Shown piece by piece: positions 26,382-34,597 of a stretch of 64,000 bases of DNA. Each line of letters opens with the position of its first letter. The stretch's first letter is position 1. Position numbers and translations under genes: made by a program. The notes under the pieces were generated by a model. It made no database searches, was not told where the DNA came from, and saw nothing but the letters and a program-made list of their open reading frames with translations. Origin of the DNA: Brotonthovivens ammoniilytica (GTDB taxonomy: Bacteria > Bacillota > Clostridia > Lachnospirales > Lachnospiraceae); contig NZ_JAOQJQ010000004.1 in NCBI RefSeq assembly GCF_025566885.1, positions 62,001 to 126,000 on the forward strand, written 5' to 3'.

Positions 26382-28805
26382 CTAGATCAATCCGTATTTT
26401 TCCAGCAGTGCCGTGGACGAGGATTTTCCCTGTCTGATCTTTGCGGCCCTTCGTTCAAATATCGTAAAGGACGCTGCTGAAAATACTGCCGCGAAAATAA
26501 GCAGAAATACAATATCTGACCGGAAACTTCCCTGACCGCAGATTGTTTTCCGAAATGCGTCCACAGTATAACTGAAGGGAAGGAAATTATGAATTTTCGC
26601 TACAAATCCTCCCGAAACCTCTATTGGGTAAGTCCCTGCGGAACCTGCAAGCTGAACAACCGTAAAAATCAGCATAACAAAGCTTCCTACTTTTCCCATA
26701 AGGGCATTAAAGAAATATACTACAGAAATAAATGTAATGCCGGCCAGACTAGCGATTCCTATAGTGGCCCCCATTTTCTCCGGTTCAAAACCATTTACTG
26801 TATGAAGAATCAGGACCATTACTACAGATGCTGCTGCTATAATCAAATAAGATACTGACACTTTGCTCAGCCACCATTTTAGTCCGGATTTTAATTCTCC
26901 TTCATAACTATTTACCGGATAAATCAGGCAGAATGCGATACATGCAATCCACAGACCCACACACATCATGTAAGCCGCCATTGCATGGCCGTTATTGGCA
27001 ACCTGTGAGCTTTCTGACTTTTGTGCATCTACGGGAGATGCAAACATATCCACGGTATCATTGCTCTTACTTACATCATTTATTTCTTTTGCGCCATCTG
27101 AGAGCGAGGATTTTAGTGTACTGCTTCCGGAAAGCAGCTGATCTAATCCGCTCCCAAGCTCAGCACTCCCGTCCTTAAGTGCCCCGCTTCCTTCTGCAAT
27201 TTGAGCCGCGCCTGAGGACAGTTTGCTGCTTCCGGAAAGCAGAGCATCATTATTTGATACCAGCGCAGCGGTTCCATTCCAGAGCTGTCCCGCCGCATTT
27301 TGAATCTTAGAAATACCGCTTCCCAGTTCTGAGGACAGCTGAGCCGTTCCCTCATCCAGGGCTTCTGCACCGTTTTCAAGCTGTGAAGAACTTTTGTTTA
27401 ACTGGGCCAGCCCTTCATTTACCTTTGAAACCCCCTGCGTATAAGCGTCCACCCCGGCACTTAGTCCGTTTTTTCCGGAAATTCCCTGATTCAGCTCTTC
27501 TAAACCAGCCGTCAAATCCTGGCTTCCCGGAATAATCTGCTGATCCAGTGTATCTTTTACTGCCTTTGTTCCGCTATCCAGCTGAGTAATAGCTGTCTTC
27601 GCCCCATCTGTTACTGTTGATGATCCGGCAACCAGCGTCTGATACTCTTTACTGCTCAGCAATTGTCCTATGGCCGCAGCGCCGGTATCATCCCCGGCAG
27701 CTAAAAGCTGTTTTTGTATCTGCACCAGGTTCTCGTCTACTGCCTGAATGCCGTCTCCCAGCTGATCAAGCCCCTGCTTTACTGCCTTAAGACTCTCACT
27801 GCCCTCCTGGGACTGTTTCCCGATTGTCTGGGACAATTCTTTTAGACCCGCAGTCAGAGTTTCACTGCCCTTCTGAGCCTTTTCTGCTCCGCCGGCCAGC
27901 TCCTCTGTTCCCTGTACTAAAGCTTTACTATTCTCCTTTAGCTGGGCCGTTCCCTCATAAGCCTGCTCCACACCGGACGTATAAGATGCAATTCCTGATT
28001 TTAAGCTTAATGCTCCCTGATTTAACTGGTCTGCACCCTCGCCGGCAGCTTTCTGCAACGTGTCCGTTCCATCCTTTAACTGACCCGCTCCGTCATTAAT
28101 CCTGGCTGTACCATCTGTATAATCTTTTAAAGATGCCGTCAAAACCTGGCTTCCACTCTGAAATTCCAGGGTGCTGTCTGCCAGAGTCTGCAGATTTTCG
28201 GTAATGGTCTGATTTCCGGAAGAAGCATCCGAAATCCCCTGGGTAATTACCCCCGCTCCGTCTGCTGCTTCTGTCATTCCATCCGCAGCCTCTGTAAAGC
28301 TGTCAAAAACAGCCTGAGTATATTCTTTCGTTACCTCCTCTGAAACACTTTCTTTTATTTTTTCCAGTGCAGACTCACTCATCTTAGAAGCAATATAGTT
28401 TGTTCCCGGATTTGTTTCATATTTAAGCTGCATTTTTCTGGGATGCTCATCCATCAAAGTGGCTGCATTGGCGGAAAAATCTTCCGGAATTGTTATCACC
28501 ATATAATAAGACCCATCCTCAATTCCCATTTTGGCTGCCTGTGCATTTACAAAATGGAATTGGAGTGAATCATTCTCCTTTAAATTTTCCACCAGACTGC
28601 TCCCAACATTCAGCTCCTTCCCATTATATTCTGCACTCTGATCCTTATTTACCACAGCTACCGGCAATTGATCCAGCTTCCCATAGGGGTCCCACATAGA
28701 TCCCAGAAACAACGCAGTATAAATAGACGGAATAGCTATAATTGCAATTAAAACAATCATCAAAACTTTATTTTTCAGCAATTTTTTCCACTCCTGCTTT
28801 ATCAT
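26382..28805 (-). CDS. YhgE/Pip family membrane protein
   Basis: An 807-residue protein with the YhgE/Pip (phage infection protein) architecture. One N-terminal transmembrane helix is followed by the MWDPYGKLDQLPVAVVNKDQ motif, then about 450 residues of outward-facing heptad-like repeats rich in GA.QLNDG/GA..L..G, and about five C-terminal helices of ABC-2 type. Homologues act as phage receptors or as secretion-associated proteins. The ATG at 28805 has AAAGGAG at ideal spacing, so the 12 residues read from 28841 are probably not made. It is divergent from a TetR gene, the usual arrangement for this family. Confidence 0.9.
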   Translation of the reverse strand: MIKQEWKKLLKNKVLMIVLIAIIAIPSIYTALFLGSMWDPYGKLDQLPVAVVNKDQSAEYNGKELNVGSSLVENLKENDSLQFHFVNAQAAKMGIEDGSYYMVITIPEDFSANAATLMDEHPRKMQLKYETNPGTNYIASKMSESALEKIKESVSEEVTKEYTQAVFDSFTEAADGMTEAADGAGVITQGISDASSGNQTITENLQTLADSTLEFQSGSQVLTASLKDYTDGTARINDGAGQLKDGTDTLQKAAGEGADQLNQGALSLKSGIASYTSGVEQAYEGTAQLKENSKALVQGTEELAGGAEKAQKGSETLTAGLKELSQTIGKQSQEGSESLKAVKQGLDQLGDGIQAVDENLVQIQKQLLAAGDDTGAAAIGQLLSSKEYQTLVAGSSTVTDGAKTAITQLDSGTKAVKDTLDQQIIPGSQDLTAGLEELNQGISGKNGLSAGVDAYTQGVSKVNEGLAQLNKSSSQLENGAEALDEGTAQLSSELGSGISKIQNAAGQLWNGTAALVSNNDALLSGSSKLSSGAAQIAEGSGALKDGSAELGSGLDQLLSGSSTLKSSLSDGAKEINDVSKSNDTVDMFASPVDAQKSESSQVANNGHAMAAYMMCVGLWIACIAFCLIYPVNSYEGELKSGLKWWLSKVSVSYLIIAAASVVMVLILHTVNGFEPEKMGATIGIASLAGITFISVVYFFNALMGKVGSFVMLIFTVVQLAGSAGTYPIEVSGGFVAKIHNFLPFSYTVDAFRKTICGQGSFRSDIVFLLIFAAVFSAASFTIFERRAAKIRQGKSSSTALLEKYGLI

Positions 28806-28865
28806 TTTAAAAGCTCCTTTCTTCATAGCATAAATCGACACATATCTTATTATTAGATTTTAAAA

Positions 28866-28994
28866 CTATTAATAGACATAGTGTTGCTTTTTTATTTTAA
28901 CGGAATTATAATATAGGTACAAGATAAGAAGCAACCCACAATTATTCATATTTTTGTTGTTTTCTGAACATTTTTTATAGATTTGTCTATTAAT
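28866..28994. promoter_or_regulatory. paired TetR-type operator sites
   Basis: ATTAATAGACA (28868-28878) recurs inverted as TGTCTATTAAT (28984-28994) in the yhgE-tetR divergent gap. The first site also forms the palindrome CTATTAATAG (28866-28875). Each copy lies 30-65 bp from one of the two starts. Confidence 0.5.
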
Positions 28995-29025
28995 TAAATC
29001 TTTTTTAATATTTGGGGAGGTTTTT

Positions 29026-29622
29026 ATGGAACAAAAAATCGACCGGAGAATCCGGAAAACAAAATCTCAGCTCAGAAATGGCCTGGCTGCTCTGATGCAG
29101 ACGAAAAGTATTAACGAAATTACTGTTAAGGAACTGGTAGATGCGGTAGATATTAATCGTTCTACATTTTATCTGCATTATACAGACATTTATGATCTGC
29201 TTCAAAAAACAGAGGATGATCTGCTAGAACAGGTAAAAGACATTATCCGTGAACACGCAAAAACTGACGACACCGCCGAAGCCACTTTTCCTTTTATGGA
29301 AGATATCTTTGAAACAGTAGATGCAAACCGCGAGATCTTTCAGGCTTTGGTAGGCAGCAACGGGGATATCTCCTTTATCCACAAGGTAGAGGATATTATT
29401 GCACAGAATACCATTTACAGGCTGGAAAAAATGTTTCCGGATAATGTACAGGATCTGAAATATTATTACTCTTTCTGCCTGACAGGCGCTGTAGGACTAA
29501 TTAAAACCTGGATTACCGAAAACAGCCGGAAAAGTCCGGAACACATGGCGCGTCTTGCTTATCAGATGGTCACTAATGCCATGCAGTCCTTCTTTGAAAA
29601 CGCAGCTCCTTTAGTAAAATAA
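29026..29622 (+). CDS. TetR/AcrR family regulator
   Basis: A 198-residue regulator. The N-terminal helix-turn-helix (ITVKELVDAVDINRSTFYLHYTDIYDLL) is followed by an all-helical ligand domain of the TetR_C type found in DhaS-like proteins of Firmicutes. It is divergent from the YhgE gene and probably controls it through the repeats between them. GGGGAGG precedes the ATG. Confidence 0.93.
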   Translation: MEQKIDRRIRKTKSQLRNGLAALMQTKSINEITVKELVDAVDINRSTFYLHYTDIYDLLQKTEDDLLEQVKDIIREHAKTDDTAEATFPFMEDIFETVDANREIFQALVGSNGDISFIHKVEDIIAQNTIYRLEKMFPDNVQDLKYYYSFCLTGAVGLIKTWITENSRKSPEHMARLAYQMVTNAMQSFFENAAPLVK

Positions 29623-29689
29623 TACAATATCCCCACCTGTGATTTTACCCTGATGATTTTTATTATCACTAAATACCTGACTGCAAAAC

Positions 29690-29718
29690 TTGACTTTCCC
29701 CGAAAAAGGAATTATACT
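29690..29718 (+). promoter_or_regulatory. sigma-A promoter of the riboflavin operon
   Basis: TTGACT, a 17-bp spacer and TATACT. The start site falls about ten bases before the FMN aptamer. Confidence 0.8.
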
Positions 29719-29734
29719 GACATCAGTTACATAA

Positions 29735-29843
29735 GATCTTCAGGGCAGGGTGTAATTCCCTACCGGTGGTACAGCCCACGAGCCGCAAGGTATGATTCGG
29801 TGAAATTCCGAAGCCGACAGTAAAGTCTGGATGAAAGAAGATT
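29735..29843 (+). ncRNA. FMN riboswitch (RFN element)
   Basis: The conserved RFN blocks are all present in order: AGGGCAGGGTG, AATTCCCTACCGGTGGT, AGCCCACGAGCC, GATTCGGTGAAATTCCGAAGCCGACAG and AGTCTGGATG. A closing P1 helix is formed by ATCTTC and GAAGAT. FMN binding should favour the terminator at 29879 and shut off the rib genes. Confidence 0.96.
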
Positions 29844-29878
29844 TAGATGCAAAATTATTATGAATTTGTATTTTAATG

Positions 29879-29911
29879 CTCTGAAATGAAATCTCATTTC
29901 AGAGTTTTTTT
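29879..29911 (+). terminator. terminator of the FMN riboswitch
   Basis: CTCTGAAATGA pairs with TCATTTCAGAG, followed by a seven-T run, 36 bases after the aptamer. Confidence 0.85.
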
Positions 29912-29996
29912 ATTTTACAGCACATACCTGTAAACAGGAACGAATCCTGACAGCCGGATTCATACTTCATTTCATAATTTTTTCTGCAGTTTCTAA

Positions 29997-30025
29997 GGCC
30001 CGGATGATCCATCCGGGTCTTTTTT
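29997..30025 (+). terminator. second hairpin terminator in the rib leader
   Basis: GGCCCGGATG pairs with CATCCGGGTC (one G-U), with a three-base loop and six T residues. It lies 86 bases beyond the riboswitch terminator and still 176 bases before ribD, so it adds a second barrier to transcription. Confidence 0.7.
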
Positions 30026-30182
30026 GCTCTATAGGAAATACTGTGTTGTGAAAAAACTGAAAAGTACCGATTCCTATAGAGCAAAAAACGCTCCGCTGTG
30101 GATCGCACTGCGGCAGAGTGGAATTATGTTGCTCACGCAACCCGCCGCAGGCGGAGAATCTGCCGTGGCAGGATTCTTTTTT
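30026..30182 (+). repeat. dispersed structured element, copy 1 (ribD leader)
   Basis: Helix 1: GCTCTATAGGAA (30026) with TTCCTATAGAGC (30071). Then ACGCTCCGC, whose CTCCGC can pair with GCGGAG at 30151. Inside, GCGGC (30110) pairs with GCCGC (30144) and encloses GTTGC-TCAC-GCAAC (30128-30141), with the unpaired run AGAGTGGAATTAT between. The layout matches the copies at 34.3 and 50.3 kb although nearly every stem base differs. A terminator-like hairpin GAATCTGCC/GGCAGGATTC with six T's closes it at 30182, seven bases before the ribD ribosome binding site. Confidence 0.6.
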
Positions 30183-30200
30183 ATTTTTGGAGGTGATTTT

Positions 30201-31304
30201 TTGACTGACACAGATTATATGAAACTTGCCCTGGATCTCGCTGATAAGGGCGCCGGTCTGGCAAACCCAAATCCTCTGGTAGGCGCCGTAATTGTAAAAC
30301 AGGGACGTATCATTGGCAGAGGCTGGCATCAGGCTTATGGACAGCCCCATGCAGAACGCAATGCCCTTGCAGACTGTCTGGAAAATCCCAAAGGCGCTGA
30401 TCTTTATGTCACACTGGAACCCTGCTGCCATTACGGCAAGACACCGCCCTGTACGGAGGCGATTATTAACGCAGGCATATCCCGGGTCATTATCGGTTCC
30501 TCTGATCCCAACCCGCTGGTTGCCGGAAAAGGTAAAGAAATACTGGAAAATCACGGAATTTCGGTTACACAGGGCGTACTGAAACAGGAATGCGATGCAC
30601 TAAATCAAATATTTTTTCACTATATTCAAACAGGAACCCCGTATGTGATCATGAAATATGCTATGACAATGGATGGAAAAATTGCGGCTTATACCGGAAA
30701 ATCCCAGTGGATTTCCGGTGCCCCTGCCCGGCAGCATGTACAGGAAACACGCAGAAGACTCATGGGGATTATGACCGGAGTTGGAACTATAATCACAGAT
30801 AATCCCAGGCTTACCTGCCGTATTGAAGGCGCCCGTTCTCCCGTCCGTATTATCTGTGACACTCATTTAAATACGCCCCTTTCCTCTTATGTTGTTCAGA
30901 CTGCCAAAACATATCCCACAATTTTGGCCACCTGCTGCAAAGATGAAAACAAACAGTCCGCCTTTTTAAATGCCGGCTGCCAGATTCTGATTACCCCTGT
31001 AAAGGATGGACATGTAGATCTCAAAGATCTCATGTTGAAGCTTGGAAAACAGGGAATTGACAGTATCCTGCTGGAGGGCGGAGCAGCCTTAAACTGGTCA
31101 GCGCTAAACTCAGGTATTGTGAAAAAAGTTCAGACTTATCTGGCTCCAAAACTACTGGGGGGGGCCGGCGCAAAATCACCGGTGGGCGGTATTGGAGCCA
31201 AAGATCCGGATCATGGCTTTTTCCTGTCTTTGCCGGCTATTACCGTAATTGGAACTGATCTGCTGCTTGAAAGTGAGGTGTATCCATGTTTACAGGAATC
31301 ATAG
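30201..31304 (+). CDS. ribD: RibD, bifunctional deaminase/reductase
   Basis: A 367-residue RibD. The N-terminal deaminase domain carries the zinc ligands His50 (PHAE, with catalytic Glu52), Cys75 and Cys84 in PCCHYGKTPPC. The C-terminal reductase domain has MTMDGKIAAYTGKSQWISG and LLEGGAALNWS. It performs the second and third steps of riboflavin synthesis. The start is taken as TTG at 30201 because GGAGGTG lies just upstream and homologues begin here. The open frame back to 30024 runs through hairpins and is not coding. Confidence 0.95.
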   Translation: MTDTDYMKLALDLADKGAGLANPNPLVGAVIVKQGRIIGRGWHQAYGQPHAERNALADCLENPKGADLYVTLEPCCHYGKTPPCTEAIINAGISRVIIGSSDPNPLVAGKGKEILENHGISVTQGVLKQECDALNQIFFHYIQTGTPYVIMKYAMTMDGKIAAYTGKSQWISGAPARQHVQETRRRLMGIMTGVGTIITDNPRLTCRIEGARSPVRIICDTHLNTPLSSYVVQTAKTYPTILATCCKDENKQSAFLNAGCQILITPVKDGHVDLKDLMLKLGKQGIDSILLEGGAALNWSALNSGIVKKVQTYLAPKLLGGAGAKSPVGGIGAKDPDHGFFLSLPAITVIGTDLLLESEVYPCLQES

Positions 31305-31924
31305 AGGAAATCGGAACACTTAGAAGTATAAGACGGGCCGGTCCTTCTGCCGTTCTGACAATCGAAGCAAAAAAAATTTTAAAAGATATCCATCCTGGAG
31401 ACAGCATAGCTGTCAATGGTATCTGCCTGACCGTCGTCTCATTTACGTCCGATACCTTTACTGCAGACGTTATGCACGAAACCATGGACCGGACAGCCCT
31501 TAAGCATTTGCAGAACAAAAGTCCCGTGAATCTGGAGCGGGCTATGGCATCAGACGGCCGCTTTGGCGGTCATATTGTCTCGGGACATATAGACGGAACC
31601 GGAATAATTACCAGCACAAAAAAAGATTCCAATGCCGTCTGGTATACAATTTCCGCAGATAAACAACTGCTCCGCTATATTATTGAAAAAGGCTCTATTG
31701 CCATAGATGGCATCAGCCTCACCGTTGCAGCCGTTACTGACAGAGATTTTTCGGTTTCTGTTATACCCCACACAGCCAAAGAGACCACACTGTCCCTGAA
31801 ACATCCGGGAGACACCGTAAATTTGGAAAACGACTGCATTGGCAAATATATTGAAAAGCTGATGAATATTTCTTCACATTCATCAGGAATCACAAAAGAT
31901 TTTCTGGCCAGATTCGGCTATTAA
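31286..31924 (+). CDS. ribE: riboflavin synthase alpha chain
   Basis: A 212-residue lumazine-binding-fold protein with the canonical start MFTGIIEEIG and two homologous barrels (SIAVNGICLTV and SIAIDGISLTV at matching places). It dismutates two 6,7-dimethyl-8-ribityllumazines to riboflavin. The gene overlaps ribD by 19 bp, a sign of coupling. Confidence 0.97.
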   Translation: MFTGIIEEIGTLRSIRRAGPSAVLTIEAKKILKDIHPGDSIAVNGICLTVVSFTSDTFTADVMHETMDRTALKHLQNKSPVNLERAMASDGRFGGHIVSGHIDGTGIITSTKKDSNAVWYTISADKQLLRYIIEKGSIAIDGISLTVAAVTDRDFSVSVIPHTAKETTLSLKHPGDTVNLENDCIGKYIEKLMNISSHSSGITKDFLARFGY

Positions 31925-31936
31925 GGAGGAATGATT

Positions 31937-33139
31937 ATGTTTCAGTTCAACACTATTGAAGAAGCTCTAGAAGATCTCAGGCAGGGAAAAATCATACTGG
32001 TGACAGATGACGAAGACCGGGAAAACGAAGGAGATTTTATCTGTGCCGCCCAGTTTGCCACAACTGAAAATGTCAATTTCATGGCATCTTATGCAAAAGG
32101 TCTGATTTGTATGCCCATGAATATTGAGATTAGTCAGAGGCTGAGATTTCCGCAGATGGTTTCAGATAACACCGACAATCACGAAACTGCCTTTACCGTA
32201 TCCGTAGATCATATCAGCACTACCACAGGTATTTCCGCTGTAGAACGTGGATTCACCGCCAGGGCCTGCGCAGATGAAACTGCCAGGCCGGAAGATTTCA
32301 GGCGTCCGGGGCATATGTTCCCTCTGGTTGCAAAAAAGAACGGTGTGCTGGAACGATGCGGTCATACGGAAGCAACTGTTGATCTGCTGCGTCTTGCCGG
32401 ATTAAAAGAATGCGGCCTGTGCTGTGAGGTTATGAAAGAAGACGGCAGTATGATGCGCCAGCCGGAACTAATCAAACTGGCTCAAAAATGGGATCTTAAA
32501 TTTATTACAATTCATGATCTTTTAGAATACCGGAAAAAAGCCGAGAAACTGGTAACATGTGCCGCTGTCACAAAACTTCCCACAAAATATGGAGATTTTG
32601 TCGCTCACTGCTATGTAAATCAATTAAATAATGAGCATCATGTGGCACTGGTAAAAGGCGATATTGGAGACGGCAAAGATCTGCTGTGCCGCGTCCATTC
32701 TGAATGCCTTACCGGAGACGCCTTCGGATCTTTACGCTGCGACTGCGGGCAGCAGTTTGACGCTGCCATGACTCAGATCAGCCGCCAGGGCCGGGGTATT
32801 CTTCTTTATATGCGCCAGGAAGGCCGCGGCATCGGACTTGTCAATAAACTGAAAGCCTATGAGCTTCAAGATCACGGAATGGATACCTTAGAAGCAAATA
32901 TTGCCCTTGGTTTCCCGGGAGACTTAAGAGAATATTACATAGGTGCACAGATTTTAAAAGATCTTGGTGTCAAAACCCTCCGTCTGCTGACAAATAATCC
33001 GGACAAAATTTACCAGCTTTCCGATTTTGGAATGGAAATTACAGAGCGCGTTCCAATTCAGATGAATGCCACTTCCCACGATTTGTTTTATCTGAAAACC
33101 AAACAGTCCAGAATGGGACATATCTTAGACTATAAATAA
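31937..33139 (+). CDS. ribBA: RibBA, DHBP synthase / GTP cyclohydrolase II
   Basis: A 400-residue fusion. The N-terminal 3,4-dihydroxy-2-butanone-4-phosphate synthase has DDEDRENEGDF and the RPGH...HTEATVDL segment. The C-terminal GTP cyclohydrolase II has zinc cysteines in CLTGDAFGSLRCDCG and the GRGIGLVNK and TNNPDK motifs. Start at 31937 by AAGGAGGA at good spacing; ATG at 31931 lies too close. Confidence 0.97.
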   Translation: MFQFNTIEEALEDLRQGKIILVTDDEDRENEGDFICAAQFATTENVNFMASYAKGLICMPMNIEISQRLRFPQMVSDNTDNHETAFTVSVDHISTTTGISAVERGFTARACADETARPEDFRRPGHMFPLVAKKNGVLERCGHTEATVDLLRLAGLKECGLCCEVMKEDGSMMRQPELIKLAQKWDLKFITIHDLLEYRKKAEKLVTCAAVTKLPTKYGDFVAHCYVNQLNNEHHVALVKGDIGDGKDLLCRVHSECLTGDAFGSLRCDCGQQFDAAMTQISRQGRGILLYMRQEGRGIGLVNKLKAYELQDHGMDTLEANIALGFPGDLREYYIGAQILKDLGVKTLRLLTNNPDKIYQLSDFGMEITERVPIQMNATSHDLFYLKTKQSRMGHILDYK

Positions 33140-33165
33140 ATATTTTAAAAAAAGGAGATTTTATC

Positions 33166-33633
33166 ATGAATGTATTTGAAGGAAAACTTGTATCAGACCA
33201 GATTAAAATCGGCATTGCAGCCGCAAGATTCAACGAATTTATCACCGCAAAACTTGTAGGGGGCGCTATAGACGGACTGAAACGTCACAATGTACCGGAA
33301 GAAAACATAGATATCGCATGGGTTCCAGGTGCATTTGAAATTCCTTTCATCGCCTCTAAAATGGCCAAAAGCGGAAAATATGATGCTGTTATCTGCCTGG
33401 GAGCCGTTATCCGCGGAAGCACAACCCATTATGATTATGTATGCAGCGAGGTCTCCAAAGGCATTGCCCAGGTTTCTTTAAACAATGACATTCCGGTTAT
33501 GTTCGGCGTACTGACAACAGAAAATATTGAACAGGCCATCGAAAGAGCCGGCAGCAAAGCCGGTAATAAAGGATATGATTGTGCAGAAGGCGCAATAGAA
33601 ATGGTAAACCTGATCCATGCAATGGAATATTAA
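33166..33633 (+). CDS. ribH: 6,7-dimethyl-8-ribityllumazine synthase
   Basis: A 155-residue lumazine synthase with AARFNEFI, VPGAFEIPF and GAVIRGSTTHYDYVC containing the active-site His, and FGVLTTENIEQA. It condenses the pyrimidine with dihydroxybutanone phosphate. The HAD gene begins inside its last codons. Confidence 0.97.
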   Translation: MNVFEGKLVSDQIKIGIAAARFNEFITAKLVGGAIDGLKRHNVPEENIDIAWVPGAFEIPFIASKMAKSGKYDAVICLGAVIRGSTTHYDYVCSEVSKGIAQVSLNNDIPVMFGVLTTENIEQAIERAGSKAGNKGYDCAEGAIEMVNLIHAMEY

Positions 33634-34279
33634 GCCTTCCACTCTCTTTTTTGACTATGACGGCACACTTCACCAATGTCTGGACATCTATGCGCCTGCT
33701 TTCAGGCAGACATACCGTGAACTGGTTTTGAAAGGTTATGCCGCCCCCCGCAGCTTTACTGACAGCGAAATCAGTCAGTGGCTTGGCCAGCCGGCCGCAG
33801 ATATGTGGAATTCCTTTATGCCCTGGCTGCCAGAAAAAATCCGGGATGACGCCAGCCGGCAGATCGGTCATATTATGGTGTCCATGACCCTTAACGGAAA
33901 AGCTGCACTTTATCCTCATGTAACAGACACACTGAATTGTCTGAAAAAATCCGGATATCACCTTATTTTCTTAAGCAACTGTAAACACAGCTATATGATG
34001 GCGCACCGGAAAGCCTTTTGTCTGGACAACTACTTTTCGGGCTTTCACTGCATTGAAGATTACGGTTTTTCATCTAAATGGGAAATGTACCATCAGATTA
34101 GAAACCAGTACCCTCTGTCCCATGTTATCATCGGCGACCGGAACTCTGACTTTGAAATCGGAACCAGATTTGGTCTGCCTTCCATAGGCTGCACTTACGG
34201 TTACGGAACAGAGGAAGAATATAAAAATGCATCCATAAAGATTCACTGCATTTCTCAGCTGAAAGAATTGCTGCTTTGA
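33617..34279 (+). CDS. HAD-family phosphatase, riboflavin operon
   Basis: A 220-residue HAD subfamily IA hydrolase: motif I FFDYDGTLH (nucleophile Asp and acid/base Asp), motif II FLSNCK, a Lys at SSKWEMY and motif IV IIGDRNSDFEIG. The gene overlaps ribH by 17 bp and is the last of the operon. Riboflavin synthesis needs a phosphatase for 5-amino-6-ribitylamino-uracil phosphate, a step done by HAD enzymes in Bacillus and E. coli and usually unlinked. The coupling here makes this protein a good candidate, by inference from position. Confidence 0.85.
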   Translation: MQWNIKPSTLFFDYDGTLHQCLDIYAPAFRQTYRELVLKGYAAPRSFTDSEISQWLGQPAADMWNSFMPWLPEKIRDDASRQIGHIMVSMTLNGKAALYPHVTDTLNCLKKSGYHLIFLSNCKHSYMMAHRKAFCLDNYFSGFHCIEDYGFSSKWEMYHQIRNQYPLSHVIIGDRNSDFEIGTRFGLPSIGCTYGYGTEEEYKNASIKIHCISQLKELLL

Positions 34280-34315
34280 GAAAAAATAACCGTTATTTTC
34301 AAAAAGATCTTTATA

Positions 34316-34494
34316 TATCAGATGAGGGATGACTTCCGCTTCTGCAGGCGGGGAGTAACAAATTGGTATCAGTGGCGGGTGTCAATCCCCATCTGATATA
34401 CGCTCCGCGAGGAGGTGCAGCGATTCGGAATAGAATGTTGTCAGCAAAGCTGACCCGAATCGCGCACCAAGTCTCGCAAAAGCGAGACTTGAAG
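34316..34494 (+). repeat. dispersed structured element, copy 2
   Basis: Helix 1: TATCAGATG (34316) with CATCTGATA (34390), extended by GGGATGAC and GTCAATCCC and enclosing a GC-rich hairpin. Then ACGCTCCGCGAGGAGGTGCA. GGTGC-A-GCGATTCGG pairs with CCGAATCGC-GCACC and encloses GTCAGC-AAA-GCTGAC, with AATAGAATGTT unpaired. A last hairpin CAAGTCTCGC-AAAA-GCGAGACTTG (34468-34491) closes it. GCGAG at 34407 could pair with the same CTCGC, so two folds compete. About 90% identical to copy 3 over the last 100 bases. Confidence 0.7.
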
Positions 34495-34500
34495 CAAAAT

Positions 34501-34585
34501 GCCGGGTTCTCTATGAACCACTCTCCCAATGGTTAGATTTTCAGGTCTGCCATTTGGGAGTGGTTCACCAAAACCCGGCGTTTTT
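34501..34585. terminator. long bidirectional terminator between HAD and radical SAM genes
   Basis: GCCGGGTT (34501) pairs with AACCCGGC (34572), and inside it GAACCACTCTCCCAATGG pairs with CCATTTGGGAGTGGTTC. A T run follows on the plus strand. It stands between convergent genes. Confidence 0.8.
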
Positions 34586-34597
34586 CTATATTTCAAA

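Noticed and set aside
30024..30200. Open frame extending ribD by 59 codons at the N-terminus
   Set aside because: It crosses two hairpins and a terminator, lacks a ribosome binding site at its ATG, and RibD homologues begin at the TTG at 30201.
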